A DNA stretch of 64,000 bases from Cryptosporangium minutisporangium (GTDB taxonomy: Bacteria > Actinomycetota > Actinomycetes > Mycobacteriales > Cryptosporangiaceae). Position 1 is the first letter of the stretch, and each line of letters begins with the position of its first letter. The stretch is taken from NCBI RefSeq assembly GCF_039536245.1, contig NZ_BAAAYN010000023.1, positions 316,875-380,874 of the forward strand. The letters are read 5' to 3'. Positions 51,624 to 60,562 of the stretch are shown here, one piece after another. The notes below the pieces were generated by a model, which worked only from the letters and a program-made list of their open reading frames with translations, searched no databases and was not told where the DNA came from. The translations under genes and the position numbers were made by a program.

Positions 51624-52655
51624 CTACGCTGGTAGCCAGAATGCCCAGTTCCGCGGTGGCGCCGGCCAGCGGGGGTCAGGCTGCCAGCCCTCGGGCGGCA
51701 CCCATCCCGGTGGGGGCTCTGGCCAGCCGGGCGGCGGGTTGAACCGCCGCACGGTGGCGCGCGCCGGCACCGGACGCGGCTCAACCGGTGGCCCGCCGCC
51801 GTTCAGGTCGTCACTGTGTACGCGAACGGCTCCCCCGCCACGCGACATCCTCTCGAGCCATTCGTGGGAGAGTTCGCCTGCCCGTGCGGCGTGGAGCGTG
51901 ACGTCGGCCTTCAGGCGGTTGCCCTTCACGATCGCGCGCGCGGCCGTCACTCGTCCCTGCTCGGCGAGGAACGACACGGCGGGAAGCAGCTCGGCGCTCA
52001 TCTTCGGCGTCAACGTACCGACGGCCCGTCCATCGATCCGGACCTCGGCCACCGTCCGGGTGGACCGCGGTCGCTGTTCGGTCAGCTCGTGCACAGTGGC
52101 GTAGACCCACGCCTCCCCCTCTGGGCGCAGAAAGGGATGGAGCACGGAGAGGTATTTCTCCTCCCCGGTCACCTGGATCGAACTGCCCGCCGGAAGACAG
52201 ACATGAGCCTCGGCGGGCGGCAGGTTGAGCGGCACCAGCAGATGCGGCTCGGCTAACCGGAGCCGGACCCGGCCGACCTCGCCGCGCTGACGGCGCACCG
52301 GCTCGTCCCGACGATCGTCGAAGTGGTACTCGTAGTCGTATCCACACCACACCGCCGCAGTGATCTGCGGAGACCAACCCTGGCGCACCAACTCGGTGAG
52401 TACCGGGGCGTAGCGAGCAGCGTCTTCGCGTGGCAGGTGCCCGACCAGCCCACTCTCGCATCGCACCTCGATCGCGTTGCGGTCGTAGCGGTTGTTCGGG
52501 TTCGGGAGCAGGAGTGCGGGAACTTCGATGTCGGCCCCGTCGTCGGGTAGCACCGGACCGAAGAGCCGGCGAATCGCCGCGACGTGGTGCGACTCGCCCA
52601 CCACCTCCTGGCTGGCCCAGCCTCGCTGTCCCCAGAGCTCCAAGACCTGCGACAT
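51624..52655 (-). CDS. HIRAN-domain protein with a Pro/Trp-rich tail
   Basis: 343 residues. The N-terminal HIRAN domain (about 18-90) shows VVGESHHVAAIRRLFG, LLPNPNNRYDRNAIEV and GLVGHLPREDAARYAPVL. HIRAN domains bind 3' DNA ends in HLTF/SMARCA3-type enzymes and occur alone in bacteria. A middle region (about 130-290) contains a second, related fold with TVAEVRIDGRAVGTLTPKMS, another possible HIRAN-like unit. The tail repeats PPxGW and PDPRWP motifs, ending RNWAFW, as in many actinobacterial surface or membrane-linked proteins. No helicase or nuclease domain is attached. Single-gene transcription unit. Confidence 0.82.
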   Translation of the reverse strand: MSQVLELWGQRGWASQEVVGESHHVAAIRRLFGPVLPDDGADIEVPALLLPNPNNRYDRNAIEVRCESGLVGHLPREDAARYAPVLTELVRQGWSPQITAAVWCGYDYEYHFDDRRDEPVRRQRGEVGRVRLRLAEPHLLVPLNLPPAEAHVCLPAGSSIQVTGEEKYLSVLHPFLRPEGEAWVYATVHELTEQRPRSTRTVAEVRIDGRAVGTLTPKMSAELLPAVSFLAEQGRVTAARAIVKGNRLKADVTLHAARAGELSHEWLERMSRGGGAVRVHSDDLNGGGPPVEPRPVPARATVRRFNPPPGWPEPPPGWVPPEGWQPDPRWPAPPRNWAFWLPA

Positions 52656-52844
52656 TCCTCCCCCACCGTTGGCCGTCGAGGGATCCTACCTACGCGGATG
52701 GCCCGGGCTGAGCGCTAGTGCCCACCTGTCGCAGGGGTAACCGCTTCCCCGCCCCGATACCGAGGGATCCTCCCGAAGCCCTCGGTCCCCCCGGAGCGGA
52801 CCGTTGGAGGTGCTCAGAACACCACCAACTCTCTGGGGGATTTC

Positions 52845-53243
52845 ATGGGACGCCAGTACGACGTCAACCTCACTTCCGCCCGCGCCGTCGACGAGAAGAA
52901 GACCTCCGCGATCGACGTCATCCTGCCGGGCGCGCGATTCGACGTCCTCGTCGAGTTCGAGGTCGGCAGCGCGGTTCGCGCATTCAACGGCGACTACACG
53001 CTCTACGCGACGGTCCGGAACCAGACCACGCTGGCCCCGGTCGCCACGGTCTCGAAGAGCGGCAGCTTGGCCGGCCAGCAGACACTGGAGCCGACGACGG
53101 TTCCGGAAACCATCGAGATCCCCGCCGGCTGGGTCGCCAATACCGGTGACGTACTGGACGTGCTGGTCTCGCTGCTCTACAAAACCGGTTCGATCGACGA
53201 CCAGGACGCCGCCACCACCACGACGTTCCTCGTCAGCCAGTGA
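52845..53243 (+). CDS. Small beta-rich protein, unknown
   Basis: 132 residues from ATG 52845, with GGGGG about nine bases upstream. It has no signal peptide or membrane helix. The sequence alternates polar and hydrophobic residues (VNLTSARAVDEKKTSAIDVI, FDVLVEFEVGSAVRAFNGDY, LYATVRNQT, EIPAGWVANTGDVLDVLVSL), which suggests a beta-sandwich of immunoglobulin-like size. I recognise no family. A strong hairpin terminator follows its stop codon, so it is a single-gene unit. Confidence 0.7.
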   Translation: MGRQYDVNLTSARAVDEKKTSAIDVILPGARFDVLVEFEVGSAVRAFNGDYTLYATVRNQTTLAPVATVSKSGSLAGQQTLEPTTVPETIEIPAGWVANTGDVLDVLVSLLYKTGSIDDQDAATTTTFLVSQ

Positions 53244-53248
53244 CAATC

Positions 53249-53277
53249 GCGGCCCGGCGCATCCAGCGCCGGGCCGC
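53249..53277. terminator. Bidirectional hairpin terminator
   Basis: A perfect 12-base stem GCGGCCCGGCGC with loop ATCCA and its complement lies between two converging genes (stops at 53243 and 53284). There is no T-run, as is common in high-GC actinobacteria. Confidence 0.85.
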
Positions 53278-53283
53278 TGTCCG

Positions 53284-55872
53284 TCATTCCAGGCAACCGT
53301 CGCGAGCCAAGCGGAGCGCCAGGTCCACGCGGGAACGCACCCCGAGCTTGCGGTACGTATGGCTCAGGTGCGCCTCGACGGTCTTCGGCGACAGGTACAG
53401 CGCACCCGCCGCCTCGGCGTTAGTGGCTCCCCGCGCGACCGCCGTCGCCACCTCGATCTCCTGCGGTGTCAGCCGCTCGGACGACTCGCGCCCGCCGGAC
53501 GACGACGCCCTGGCCCCGGTCGCCGCCGACTCCGTCGCTGCCCGGCGCGCCCAGGGCACCGCGGACAGCGTCCGGAACAGCCGCTCGGCCGCGAGCAACG
53601 GCTCCCGGGCCGCTGCCGGGCGGCGGAACCGCCGCAGTGCCTCACCCGCGGCCAGCAGCGTCCGCGCCAATTCGTACGGGGTGTCGGTCCGCCGATGGTG
53701 CCGTTCCGCCCGGGCGAACTGCTCCTCGGCCTCCGCGAGGGTTCCGGCCAGCATTCCCGTGCACCGCGCAGCAGCCGCCGACTGCCATTCGCGCCCGCTC
53801 ACGTCCGCGACGCCCGCGAGCCATTCGAGCGCTTTCTCCGCCGCGGTCCGGTCACCTGCCCGCAGATGGGCCTCGACCCGGTCGGCCGCGTACGGGACGA
53901 CGCTCGGATTGGTGATCCCACCCTCGAGGGCACGGTCGTGTGCGGCGTCCAGATGCGACGCCGCGGTGCCCGCGTCGCCCCGCGCCAGCGCGTCCAAACC
54001 CAGTGCTGCGGAGAGGACGACGTCGGCGAGCCCGGCGTCCGCATCGGCGAACGCGGCCTGAGCGTTCTCGACGTGGGCCGCCAGACGCTCCTCGCGGCCG
54101 CAGGCCGCCTCGACGTAGGCCAGGAACGCGGACGCCGCACCGACGACGTGCCGTTGTCCCAGATCCTCGGCCGCGCGGCCGGCCTGGACCGCAGCCGCCC
54201 GCGCGGACGCCCACCGGCCGTTCCAGCGGTCGAGTTCGGCGCGGGTCAGCAGCAGCGCGGGCAGCGTCACCGGGGTCGGCTCGCCGGGCCGGTCGAGTAC
54301 CGTCCGCGCGTCGCCGAACCGCTCGGCGTACACGCACGACCGGGCGAGCACCAGGCGCGTCGCCGGCTCCGGGCAGACCGGCGGACCCAGAAGGAGATCG
54401 TCCACCGCGAAGACGTCGCACGTCAGTGTCGTCGGGTGCGTCGAATGCAATCGCAGGAGCCCCTCGGCGGGCCGGGTGAGCTGCCCGGTGATGCGCAGCG
54501 CCCCGTTCACGTCTCCGTTCAGCGTGGCCGGCAGCAGTGCCTCGACCAGCAGGGCGTCCGCGCGTTGCGGGTCGACCGGACGCACCGTGTCCGCGGCCTC
54601 GACCAGCGTGGCTTGCGCTCGCTCCAGCAGACCCAGACAGCCGTAGGCGCGCCCGAGGGACAGCTCCAGGTCGGCGCGCAGGCGCGGGTCGGTACGCGTG
54701 CGCGGCACGGTCTGCTCCGCCCAACGTGCCGCCAGCCACGCGTCTCCGCTGTTCAGCGCGCGCACAATGGTGCGCACGAACTGCTCCGCCGCCGGGCTGC
54801 CCGGGCCTGCTTCCCGGTCGCGGTACCACGCCCGCTCCGGTCCGGAGGACACCGCGGCCAGCGCCCGGTACGCGGCGCGGCGGGTCGCCTGCGGCACGGC
54901 GTGCAGGAGGACTCCGCGCAGCACGGGATCGCTCAGTTCGTAACGGGCGTCCGGCGCCACTCGCAGCAAGCCGGCCCACTCGGCCACGTCGAGGTCGGCG
55001 AGGTCGAGACCCGCCTCGGCGAGCGCGGCGTCGAGGACCTCCACCAGCGGTCGACGACACGCAGCGACCAGCGTGAGCGCGGTGCGGGCCGCGGCGTCCA
55101 GCGGCGCCAGCCGCTCGGTCCAGGCGGCGGCGAGCCGCTCCCCGACCGGCAGCACCGGCGGCAGCGACTCGTGCCCGGAGCGCTGGGCCGGCCCGAGCGT
55201 GGCGACCGCGGCCAGCAGTGCCGCCGGGTTGCCCCCGCCGGCGTCGAACAGCGCGTCGAGCACGCGATCGGCGACGTCGAACCCGCGGTGAGCCAGGACG
55301 CGACGCGCCTCGACGCGCCGGAGCGGACGAAGTACGGTCCGCGCCCATCCGGCCCGCTCGGCATCCAAACGCGCCACGTCCCGTCCGGCCCAGACGACGG
55401 TCGCCCGCCCGGCGGGAAGTCGTCGGAGCGCGAACATCAGCGTCCGGATCGACGCTTCGTCGGCCCGTTCCACGTCGTCGACGAGGACGAGCAGCGAACG
55501 CCGGGCGCCGGCCGCGTCGAACAGGGTGTGGGTCGCGGTACCCACCGCGTACGGGTTGAGCGCTCCGGCGCCGTTCGCGAGTGCCAGCGCCTGCTCCAGT
55601 GCCGACCGCTGGGTCGGCGGTAGCGCGTCGATCTGCGTCCGCAGTGGCTGTACGAGGTCGGCGAGGACCGCGAACGGGAGGTCACTCTCCGCCCGTCTGC
55701 CGCGGGCGGAGAGGACCTGCGCGTCGTCGGCCCTGGCGATCTCCGTGAGCAACGCGGTGCGGCCGATTCCCGGCGGCCCGGCGACGACGAGCGTCGAGCC
55801 GTACCGCTCGGGTGAGGCCCGCAACCGCCGTAGCATTCCGAGTTCTGATTCCCGGCCCAAGAGGAGCGTCAT
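53284..55872 (-). CDS. LuxR-family large ATP-binding regulator (LAL type)
   Basis: 862 residues from ATG 55872 (MTLLLGRESEL), which follows GGGGGTGAC. The N-terminal AAA domain has VVAGPPGIGRTALL, where Arg38 stands in place of the Walker A Lys, and LLVLVDDVERAD as Walker B. A long helical TPR-like middle part follows. The C-terminal LuxR helix-turn-helix reads RLTPQEIEVATAVARGATNAEA and LYLSPKTVEAHLSHTYRKLGV. LAL regulators usually need ATP binding to activate transcription; the Lys-to-Arg change may weaken hydrolysis. It lies next to the subtilase gene on the same strand, 72 bases downstream of it. Confidence 0.9.
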   Translation of the reverse strand: MTLLLGRESELGMLRRLRASPERYGSTLVVAGPPGIGRTALLTEIARADDAQVLSARGRRAESDLPFAVLADLVQPLRTQIDALPPTQRSALEQALALANGAGALNPYAVGTATHTLFDAAGARRSLLVLVDDVERADEASIRTLMFALRRLPAGRATVVWAGRDVARLDAERAGWARTVLRPLRRVEARRVLAHRGFDVADRVLDALFDAGGGNPAALLAAVATLGPAQRSGHESLPPVLPVGERLAAAWTERLAPLDAAARTALTLVAACRRPLVEVLDAALAEAGLDLADLDVAEWAGLLRVAPDARYELSDPVLRGVLLHAVPQATRRAAYRALAAVSSGPERAWYRDREAGPGSPAAEQFVRTIVRALNSGDAWLAARWAEQTVPRTRTDPRLRADLELSLGRAYGCLGLLERAQATLVEAADTVRPVDPQRADALLVEALLPATLNGDVNGALRITGQLTRPAEGLLRLHSTHPTTLTCDVFAVDDLLLGPPVCPEPATRLVLARSCVYAERFGDARTVLDRPGEPTPVTLPALLLTRAELDRWNGRWASARAAAVQAGRAAEDLGQRHVVGAASAFLAYVEAACGREERLAAHVENAQAAFADADAGLADVVLSAALGLDALARGDAGTAASHLDAAHDRALEGGITNPSVVPYAADRVEAHLRAGDRTAAEKALEWLAGVADVSGREWQSAAAARCTGMLAGTLAEAEEQFARAERHHRRTDTPYELARTLLAAGEALRRFRRPAAAREPLLAAERLFRTLSAVPWARRAATESAATGARASSSGGRESSERLTPQEIEVATAVARGATNAEAAGALYLSPKTVEAHLSHTYRKLGVRSRVDLALRLARDGCLE

Positions 55873-55944
55873 GTCACCCCCGTGACGACGAGACGCGCCG
55901 CGCGGCCGGACCCCTCCGGCCGGCCGCACCCGCGTCGTGGGCTT

Positions 55945-57435
55945 CTACTTAGTAGGAGGGCACCGCCGTTCGCTGGATACACACCGCTTTTCGTCGGCGG
56001 CACCGCAGCACGTCCGGCCCGGATACAGCACCGGTCCGACGCCCGGAAGGTGCTGCTCGCGTGCGATTCCGAGCAGTGTGTCGGCAGCCTGACGCGGGCT
56101 CTCGCCGGTGCACGACACCCGGGCGGCAATCAGCCCGGCGACCAGCGGAGCCGAGAACGACGTCCCGCTCCAGCGGGCCATCCCATCTGGGAACCGGCGC
56201 TTCTCGCCCGCGTTCGGCGGCTCCGTGCAGCGGTACTTTCCTTTCGGGAATGCATTGACGAGGCCTTCTCCCGGCGCATACACGTCGACCCAGAAGCCGT
56301 AGTTGCTGAAGTCGGCACGGCTCCGCCCGTTCGACGACAGCGCACCGACCGAGATCGCCCACTCGTAGGCGCCCGGCCAGTTGACGCGCCGCTCGCCTTC
56401 GTTCCCGGCCGGCGTCACGATCGCCATGCCGGGTAGGTGCTTGATCCGCGACTCGTAGAGCGCGTCGAACGCCATCAGCGGCAGGTCGTCCATGGTCGAC
56501 GTGGTGAACTCGAACATGACGACGTCCGGCGACCGGCTCAGCGTCTCGGCGAGCTTCTCGACGGCAAGGGCTTCGAAGACCGCGCCGGCGTTCGGAATGG
56601 TGGGGTCCGGCGGCTGCGTGATCTCGACGAACTTCTCGACGTAGACCTCCGCGTCCGGCGCGGTCACCCGGACGCACCCGGCAACGAACGTGCCGTGGCC
56701 GGCGTAGGGGCGGATCATCGTCGTCCCGCCCGGCTGGTACGGGTCCTCCGCTTCACCGTCCACGCCGGTCAGCCAGTCGTGGCGCGCGACCGACGCCTGG
56801 TCGACTCCGAGGTCCGCGACGGTCACGGTGATCCCGGCGCCCGTGCAGTGTTCGGGGCCACAGCCGCAGCCGGCCCGCGTGCTGATCTCCGGGTAGGGCC
56901 GGTGCGTACCACGCGGGACTTCTTCCGGCTCGGTGGCCGGGCACGGGTGCGGCGCGACGTAGAGCACGGACTCCGGCCGGATCGTTCCCCGCCCGACCGC
57001 GTGCTCGGTGAGCGCGTCGATGACCGCCGGCACTCGCGCCTCGCTCGCGCGCCGGTCGTCGCTGGGAGACAGCGGATCATCGCTGTCCCACGCGTCATTC
57101 TCGTAGTCGAGCCTGATGACGTCGGCGATCACCGGCCGCTGCCGGATGATCGGCTCCCCGTCGTCGTCGCGGCGGGCGCCCGGCCGATCCGACCTTTCCG
57201 GGTCGTATCCCCCGTCGCCCGGCCAGTCGCGGGCGCCGTTGCGGAGCACGGCCCGCAGGTACGACCGCAGCGCCGGGACAACCCTCGGGACATCCGCCAG
57301 CCGGACGAGCAGGCTGTGCTCGCGATACAGGAAATCCAGCCCGTCTTCCCGCCAGGAGAGTGGCGAGGCAGCTGAGCCCTTCAGGTTGTTGAGCACGAGT
57401 TGCACCTGGGCGATCAGTCGAGGATCTTCAGGCAT
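55945..57435 (-). CDS. Cytoplasmic subtilisin-like (S8) serine protease
   Basis: 496 residues, no signal peptide. The catalytic triad is Asp208 (VTVADLG), His247 (AGHGTFVAG) and Ser426 (SGTSFSAPLVAG), with oxyanion Asn345 in TPAGNEG. The first 190 residues are a distinct N-terminal region, not a standard propeptide. Cys clusters occur just before the catalytic Asp (CGCGPEHC, 190-197) and at the C-terminus (CC at 476-477, Cys485 and Cys492), perhaps for metal or disulfides. It diverges from the TPR-CHAT gene by 52 bases, an arrangement suggesting joint control and a protease pair. The ATG at 57435 has an AAGGGA upstream. Confidence 0.9.
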   Translation of the reverse strand: MPEDPRLIAQVQLVLNNLKGSAASPLSWREDGLDFLYREHSLLVRLADVPRVVPALRSYLRAVLRNGARDWPGDGGYDPERSDRPGARRDDDGEPIIRQRPVIADVIRLDYENDAWDSDDPLSPSDDRRASEARVPAVIDALTEHAVGRGTIRPESVLYVAPHPCPATEPEEVPRGTHRPYPEISTRAGCGCGPEHCTGAGITVTVADLGVDQASVARHDWLTGVDGEAEDPYQPGGTTMIRPYAGHGTFVAGCVRVTAPDAEVYVEKFVEITQPPDPTIPNAGAVFEALAVEKLAETLSRSPDVVMFEFTTSTMDDLPLMAFDALYESRIKHLPGMAIVTPAGNEGERRVNWPGAYEWAISVGALSSNGRSRADFSNYGFWVDVYAPGEGLVNAFPKGKYRCTEPPNAGEKRRFPDGMARWSGTSFSAPLVAGLIAARVSCTGESPRQAADTLLGIAREQHLPGVGPVLYPGRTCCGAADEKRCVSSERRCPPTK

Positions 57436-57487
57436 TCCGTCGGTTTCCCTTCTGTGACGCGTACTCGGATCGATTTACGATCGGGGG
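57436..57487. promoter_or_regulatory. Short divergent promoter between subtilase and TPR-CHAT genes
   Basis: Only 52 bases separate the two start codons, so both promoters and any operator overlap. An inverted repeat GATCG-ATTTA-CGATC lies at 57468-57482, immediately before the CHAT ribosome site. Its arms are short, so the call is weak. Confidence 0.4.
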
Positions 57488-60094
57488 ATGTCGGCGACGA
57501 GCGACGACATCGAACAACCGTCTACGGACGAGCTACTGACGCTCGCCCTGGCTCGCCCGAACGAGGCGCTCGCCGCCGCGCGCGCGATCCTCGCGGAGCA
57601 CCCCGGCCCCGCCCGGGCCGCCGTGGCACACCAGGCCGTCGGCGTCGTGCTGCGCGACTTCGGGAACATCTCCGACGCGATCGCCGAGCTGCGCGCCGCA
57701 GCGCGCTGGGCTCGGGCCGCCCGGGACCACGACCGGGAGACTGACGTGCTGGCCAGCCTCGGTGTCGCGCTGGTCATGTCCGGCCGGACTCGCGCAGGGC
57801 TGAGCACGCTGGAGCGGGCCGTCCGCGCTGCGGACGGGCAGCTGACCGGCCGCGTGCTGATCCGGCGGGTGTACGTGTTGTGGTCGCTCGGCCGGTACGC
57901 GGAAGCGCTGGACGATGCCCAGCGCGCCGTCGATCTGCTGGCCGACGGGGACGCGGTCTGGGCTGCCCGCGCCTATCAGCACCGGGCCGCGCTGCTGCTC
58001 GCGATGGGCGACACGACGCGGGCCGACCGGGACTACGCACGGTGCGGCGCGCTCTACGCCCAGGCGCAGCAGGACCTCGAATACGCATCGGCGCGGCAGG
58101 AGCGCGGCGCCACCGCGTTCGCCCGCGGGGACATGCCGGTCGCGCTCGCTCATCTGGACGACGCCGAGCGGATCGTCGAAAAGCTCGGCGTCTTCGATGC
58201 CGGGCTGTACGTCACCAAAACGACCGTGCTGCTCGCCGCGGGCCTGCACCGGGACGCTCTGACGACAGTCGAGTACGCCCTGGCGCGGATCAGCGAACAC
58301 CGCGGGTCGGCCACGCAGCGGTCGGAGCTGCTGCACTGCGCCGCGCTGGCCGCGCACGCGGCCGGGAAGAGCGAGACCGCGCGGGCCCACGCCCGAGAGG
58401 CGCTGCGCGCGTTCCGACAGCAGCAGCGCCCCTGGTGGGCCGCCCGCACCGAGTTGGTGTTCCTGCAGGCGCAGGAGCACCCCGGAGACGGCCTGCTCCG
58501 ACGTGCGCGCCGCCTCTCCCGGCAGCTCGACGTGCTCGATCCCGAGCAGGCGATCAGCGCTCATTTGCTCACCGCCCGGACCGCGTTCGCCGTCGGGAAG
58601 CCCGCCGTCGGCCGGTCGCACCTGCGTGCGGCTGCGGCCGGACGGCCCAGCGGCCTGTCCGGCCGGGTCTCCGCCTGTCTCGCGCAGGCGCTGCTCGCCG
58701 AGGCGGAGGGACGCCACCGCGCGATGCTCGGCGCGTGCGCCCGCGGCCTCCGCCAGTTGGACGCGTACTTACGGACGCTCGGCGCGACCGAGTTGCGAGT
58801 GCTGGCCAGCGCACAGGGATCGGATCTGGCCACGCTGGCGCTGCGGCACGCCGTCGAGCGCGCCGACGCCCGGCAAGTTCTGCAGTGGAGCGAGCGCTGG
58901 CGCGCCGCCGCGCTCGCGGTGCCCCAGGTCCGGCCGCCGGATGACACCCCGACGGCCGACCGGGACCTCGCGGCGCTGCGCAGTCTCGTCAGCCGTCTCG
59001 AAGAGGGCGCAGGTCCGCCCGGAACACCCGGCACGCTGCAGCGCGATCGGCGCCGGTTGGAGGACGCGATCCGGCGGCGCGCGCTGCTCGCGCCGGGGAG
59101 CGCGGGGTCCACCGCCCGGTTCCGGATCCGGGACCTGCTCGCCGAGCTCGGCAGCGCGACGACGCTGCTCGAACTCATCGATCTGGACGGCCAGCTGATC
59201 GCGGTCGTCGTCCGGAGCCATCGGGTGCGTCTGCACCGGGTCGGACCGACCGCGGAAGCGGCGCGCTCGCTGGCGCACGCGTTGTTCGCGCTCCGTCGCG
59301 AGGGCGGCCGTCGGGGCGTCCACCGGCTCGATCTCGGCGTCATCGGCGCCCGCCTGGAGGCCGATCTGCTCGGCGGCGCCGTACCGCTGCTCGGCGATGA
59401 CGGATCGATCGTCGTCATCCCGACCGGACGGCTGCACGCGGTGCCGTGGGGTCTGCTGCCCTCGCTCCGCGACCGGCCGACGAGCGTCATGCCCTCGGCG
59501 GCGGCGTGGCTGCGGTCCCGGCGGGCAGCGCCTCCGCCGGACGCCAAGGTCGTGCTGGTGGGCGGTCCGAAGCTGTCCACGGGGACCGCGGAGATCCAGG
59601 CGCTGAGCAGTCTGTACCCGCGAGCGGAGGTCCTCGCCCACGGCGCTGCGACCGCGGAACGGGTGATGGCCGCGATCGACGGCGCGCATCTCGTCCACAT
59701 CGCCGCGCACGGCACCTTCCGTGCGGACAGCCCGCTGTTCTCGGCGCTCGAGCTGGACGACGGCCCGCTGACCGTGTACGACCTCGAGCGGCTGCGCCGC
59801 GCACCGCACCGGGTCGTCCTCTCCAGCTGCAACTCGGCCGTCGGCGCCCCGGCCGGGGCGGACGAGCTCGTCGGGGTCGTGACGTCGCTGATCGGGCTGG
59901 GCGCGGCGGGGATGGTGGCCAGCGTCGTACCGGTCAACGACCCTGCCACGGTGCCGTTCATGTCGACGGTGCACCAGCACTTGAAGGAGGGCTGCCCACC
60001 GGGCGAGGCGCTCGCGCGCGCCCGGGGTGAGTCGGGCACGCACGAGACCGTGACACGCACGGTCGCGGAGGCCTTCATCGCGCTCGGAAGCTGA
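57488..60094 (+). CDS. TPR-CHAT caspase-like protease
   Basis: 868 residues. The first 450 are tetratricopeptide-type helical repeats (ARAAVAHQAVGVVLRDFGNI, AIAELRAAARWARAARDHDR, GLSTLERAVRAADG and so on). The C-terminal CHAT domain (about 560-868) carries the cysteine-protease dyad His741 (HIAAHGTF) and Cys781 (LSSCNSA), plus VTSLIGLGAAGMVASVVPVN. CHAT proteins belong to the caspase/separase clan and are activated by sensing events; the TPR-CHAT Csx29 of type III-E CRISPR is the best-known relative in layout. It faces the subtilase gene and converges on the unknown protein/sigma pair with only three bases between. GGGGG touches the ATG, a close spacing. Confidence 0.92.
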   Translation: MSATSDDIEQPSTDELLTLALARPNEALAAARAILAEHPGPARAAVAHQAVGVVLRDFGNISDAIAELRAAARWARAARDHDRETDVLASLGVALVMSGRTRAGLSTLERAVRAADGQLTGRVLIRRVYVLWSLGRYAEALDDAQRAVDLLADGDAVWAARAYQHRAALLLAMGDTTRADRDYARCGALYAQAQQDLEYASARQERGATAFARGDMPVALAHLDDAERIVEKLGVFDAGLYVTKTTVLLAAGLHRDALTTVEYALARISEHRGSATQRSELLHCAALAAHAAGKSETARAHAREALRAFRQQQRPWWAARTELVFLQAQEHPGDGLLRRARRLSRQLDVLDPEQAISAHLLTARTAFAVGKPAVGRSHLRAAAAGRPSGLSGRVSACLAQALLAEAEGRHRAMLGACARGLRQLDAYLRTLGATELRVLASAQGSDLATLALRHAVERADARQVLQWSERWRAAALAVPQVRPPDDTPTADRDLAALRSLVSRLEEGAGPPGTPGTLQRDRRRLEDAIRRRALLAPGSAGSTARFRIRDLLAELGSATTLLELIDLDGQLIAVVVRSHRVRLHRVGPTAEAARSLAHALFALRREGGRRGVHRLDLGVIGARLEADLLGGAVPLLGDDGSIVVIPTGRLHAVPWGLLPSLRDRPTSVMPSAAAWLRSRRAAPPPDAKVVLVGGPKLSTGTAEIQALSSLYPRAEVLAHGAATAERVMAAIDGAHLVHIAAHGTFRADSPLFSALELDDGPLTVYDLERLRRAPHRVVLSSCNSAVGAPAGADELVGVVTSLIGLGAAGMVASVVPVNDPATVPFMSTVHQHLKEGCPPGEALARARGESGTHETVTRTVAEAFIALGS

Positions 60095-60097
60095 GGC

Positions 60098-60562
60098 TCA
60101 CAGCAGCACCCAATCCGTGAGCACGCGGCCCGCGGTGGTGTCGCAGCGGAGCCGGATCCGGTTCGAGGGGAGGGGCGACATCACGAACAGCCCGCGGTCG
60201 TCGGCGCTGAGCTGCAGCAGCGCGCCGCCTTCGCTCTCCACGAAGATCTCGGCCGGCCCCGGCGGGATGAGCTGGCCGATGATCTGGTCGGACGCCACCT
60301 CCAGCTCGACCGAGAGCCGAGCCGCGTCGAACACCAGGACACGCACGTCCCCGGGCCCGGCGCGCATCGTGCTCAACGCGTCCTGCTCGACGTCGGAATC
60401 AAAAACCAGACCGGCAACGTGCAGGTCGTCGTCGACCGTGCGCCAGGAGAACAGGTGCTGGGCGTGCAGTGCCACGCGTTGCGCGATCGGACCGGTCTCC
60501 CGGACGACCTCTGCGAGGTCCGCGAAGAGATTGTCGTCGTCATCCCAGCGCTGCTTCGTCAT
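60098..60562 (-). CDS. Unknown acidic protein coupled to the sigma factor, possible anti-sigma or CHAT substrate
   Basis: 154 residues from ATG 60562. A very strong ribosome site (AGGAGGTGA, inside the sigma gene) decides this start. It overlaps the sigma gene by 23 bases. The N-terminus is acidic (RWDDDDNLFADLAEVV), and the rest is beta-rich (VDDDLHVAGLVFDSDVE, DVRVLVFDAARLSVELEV, IFVESEGGALLQLSADD). No membrane helix or signal. I know no function. Coupling to a sigma factor, and its place between sigma and a CHAT protease, make it a candidate inhibitor or cleavage target by analogy with Csx30; no sequence likeness to Csx30 is claimed. Confidence 0.75.
   Translation of the reverse strand: MTKQRWDDDDNLFADLAEVVRETGPIAQRVALHAQHLFSWRTVDDDLHVAGLVFDSDVEQDALSTMRAGPGDVRVLVFDAARLSVELEVASDQIIGQLIPPGPAEIFVESEGGALLQLSADDRGLFVMSPLPSNRIRLRCDTTAGRVLTDWVLL

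Noticed and set aside
52804-55623. Long plus-strand frame opposite the LAL regulator
   Set aside because: Runs through a hairpin terminator and antisense to a regulator with intact LuxR and AAA motifs.
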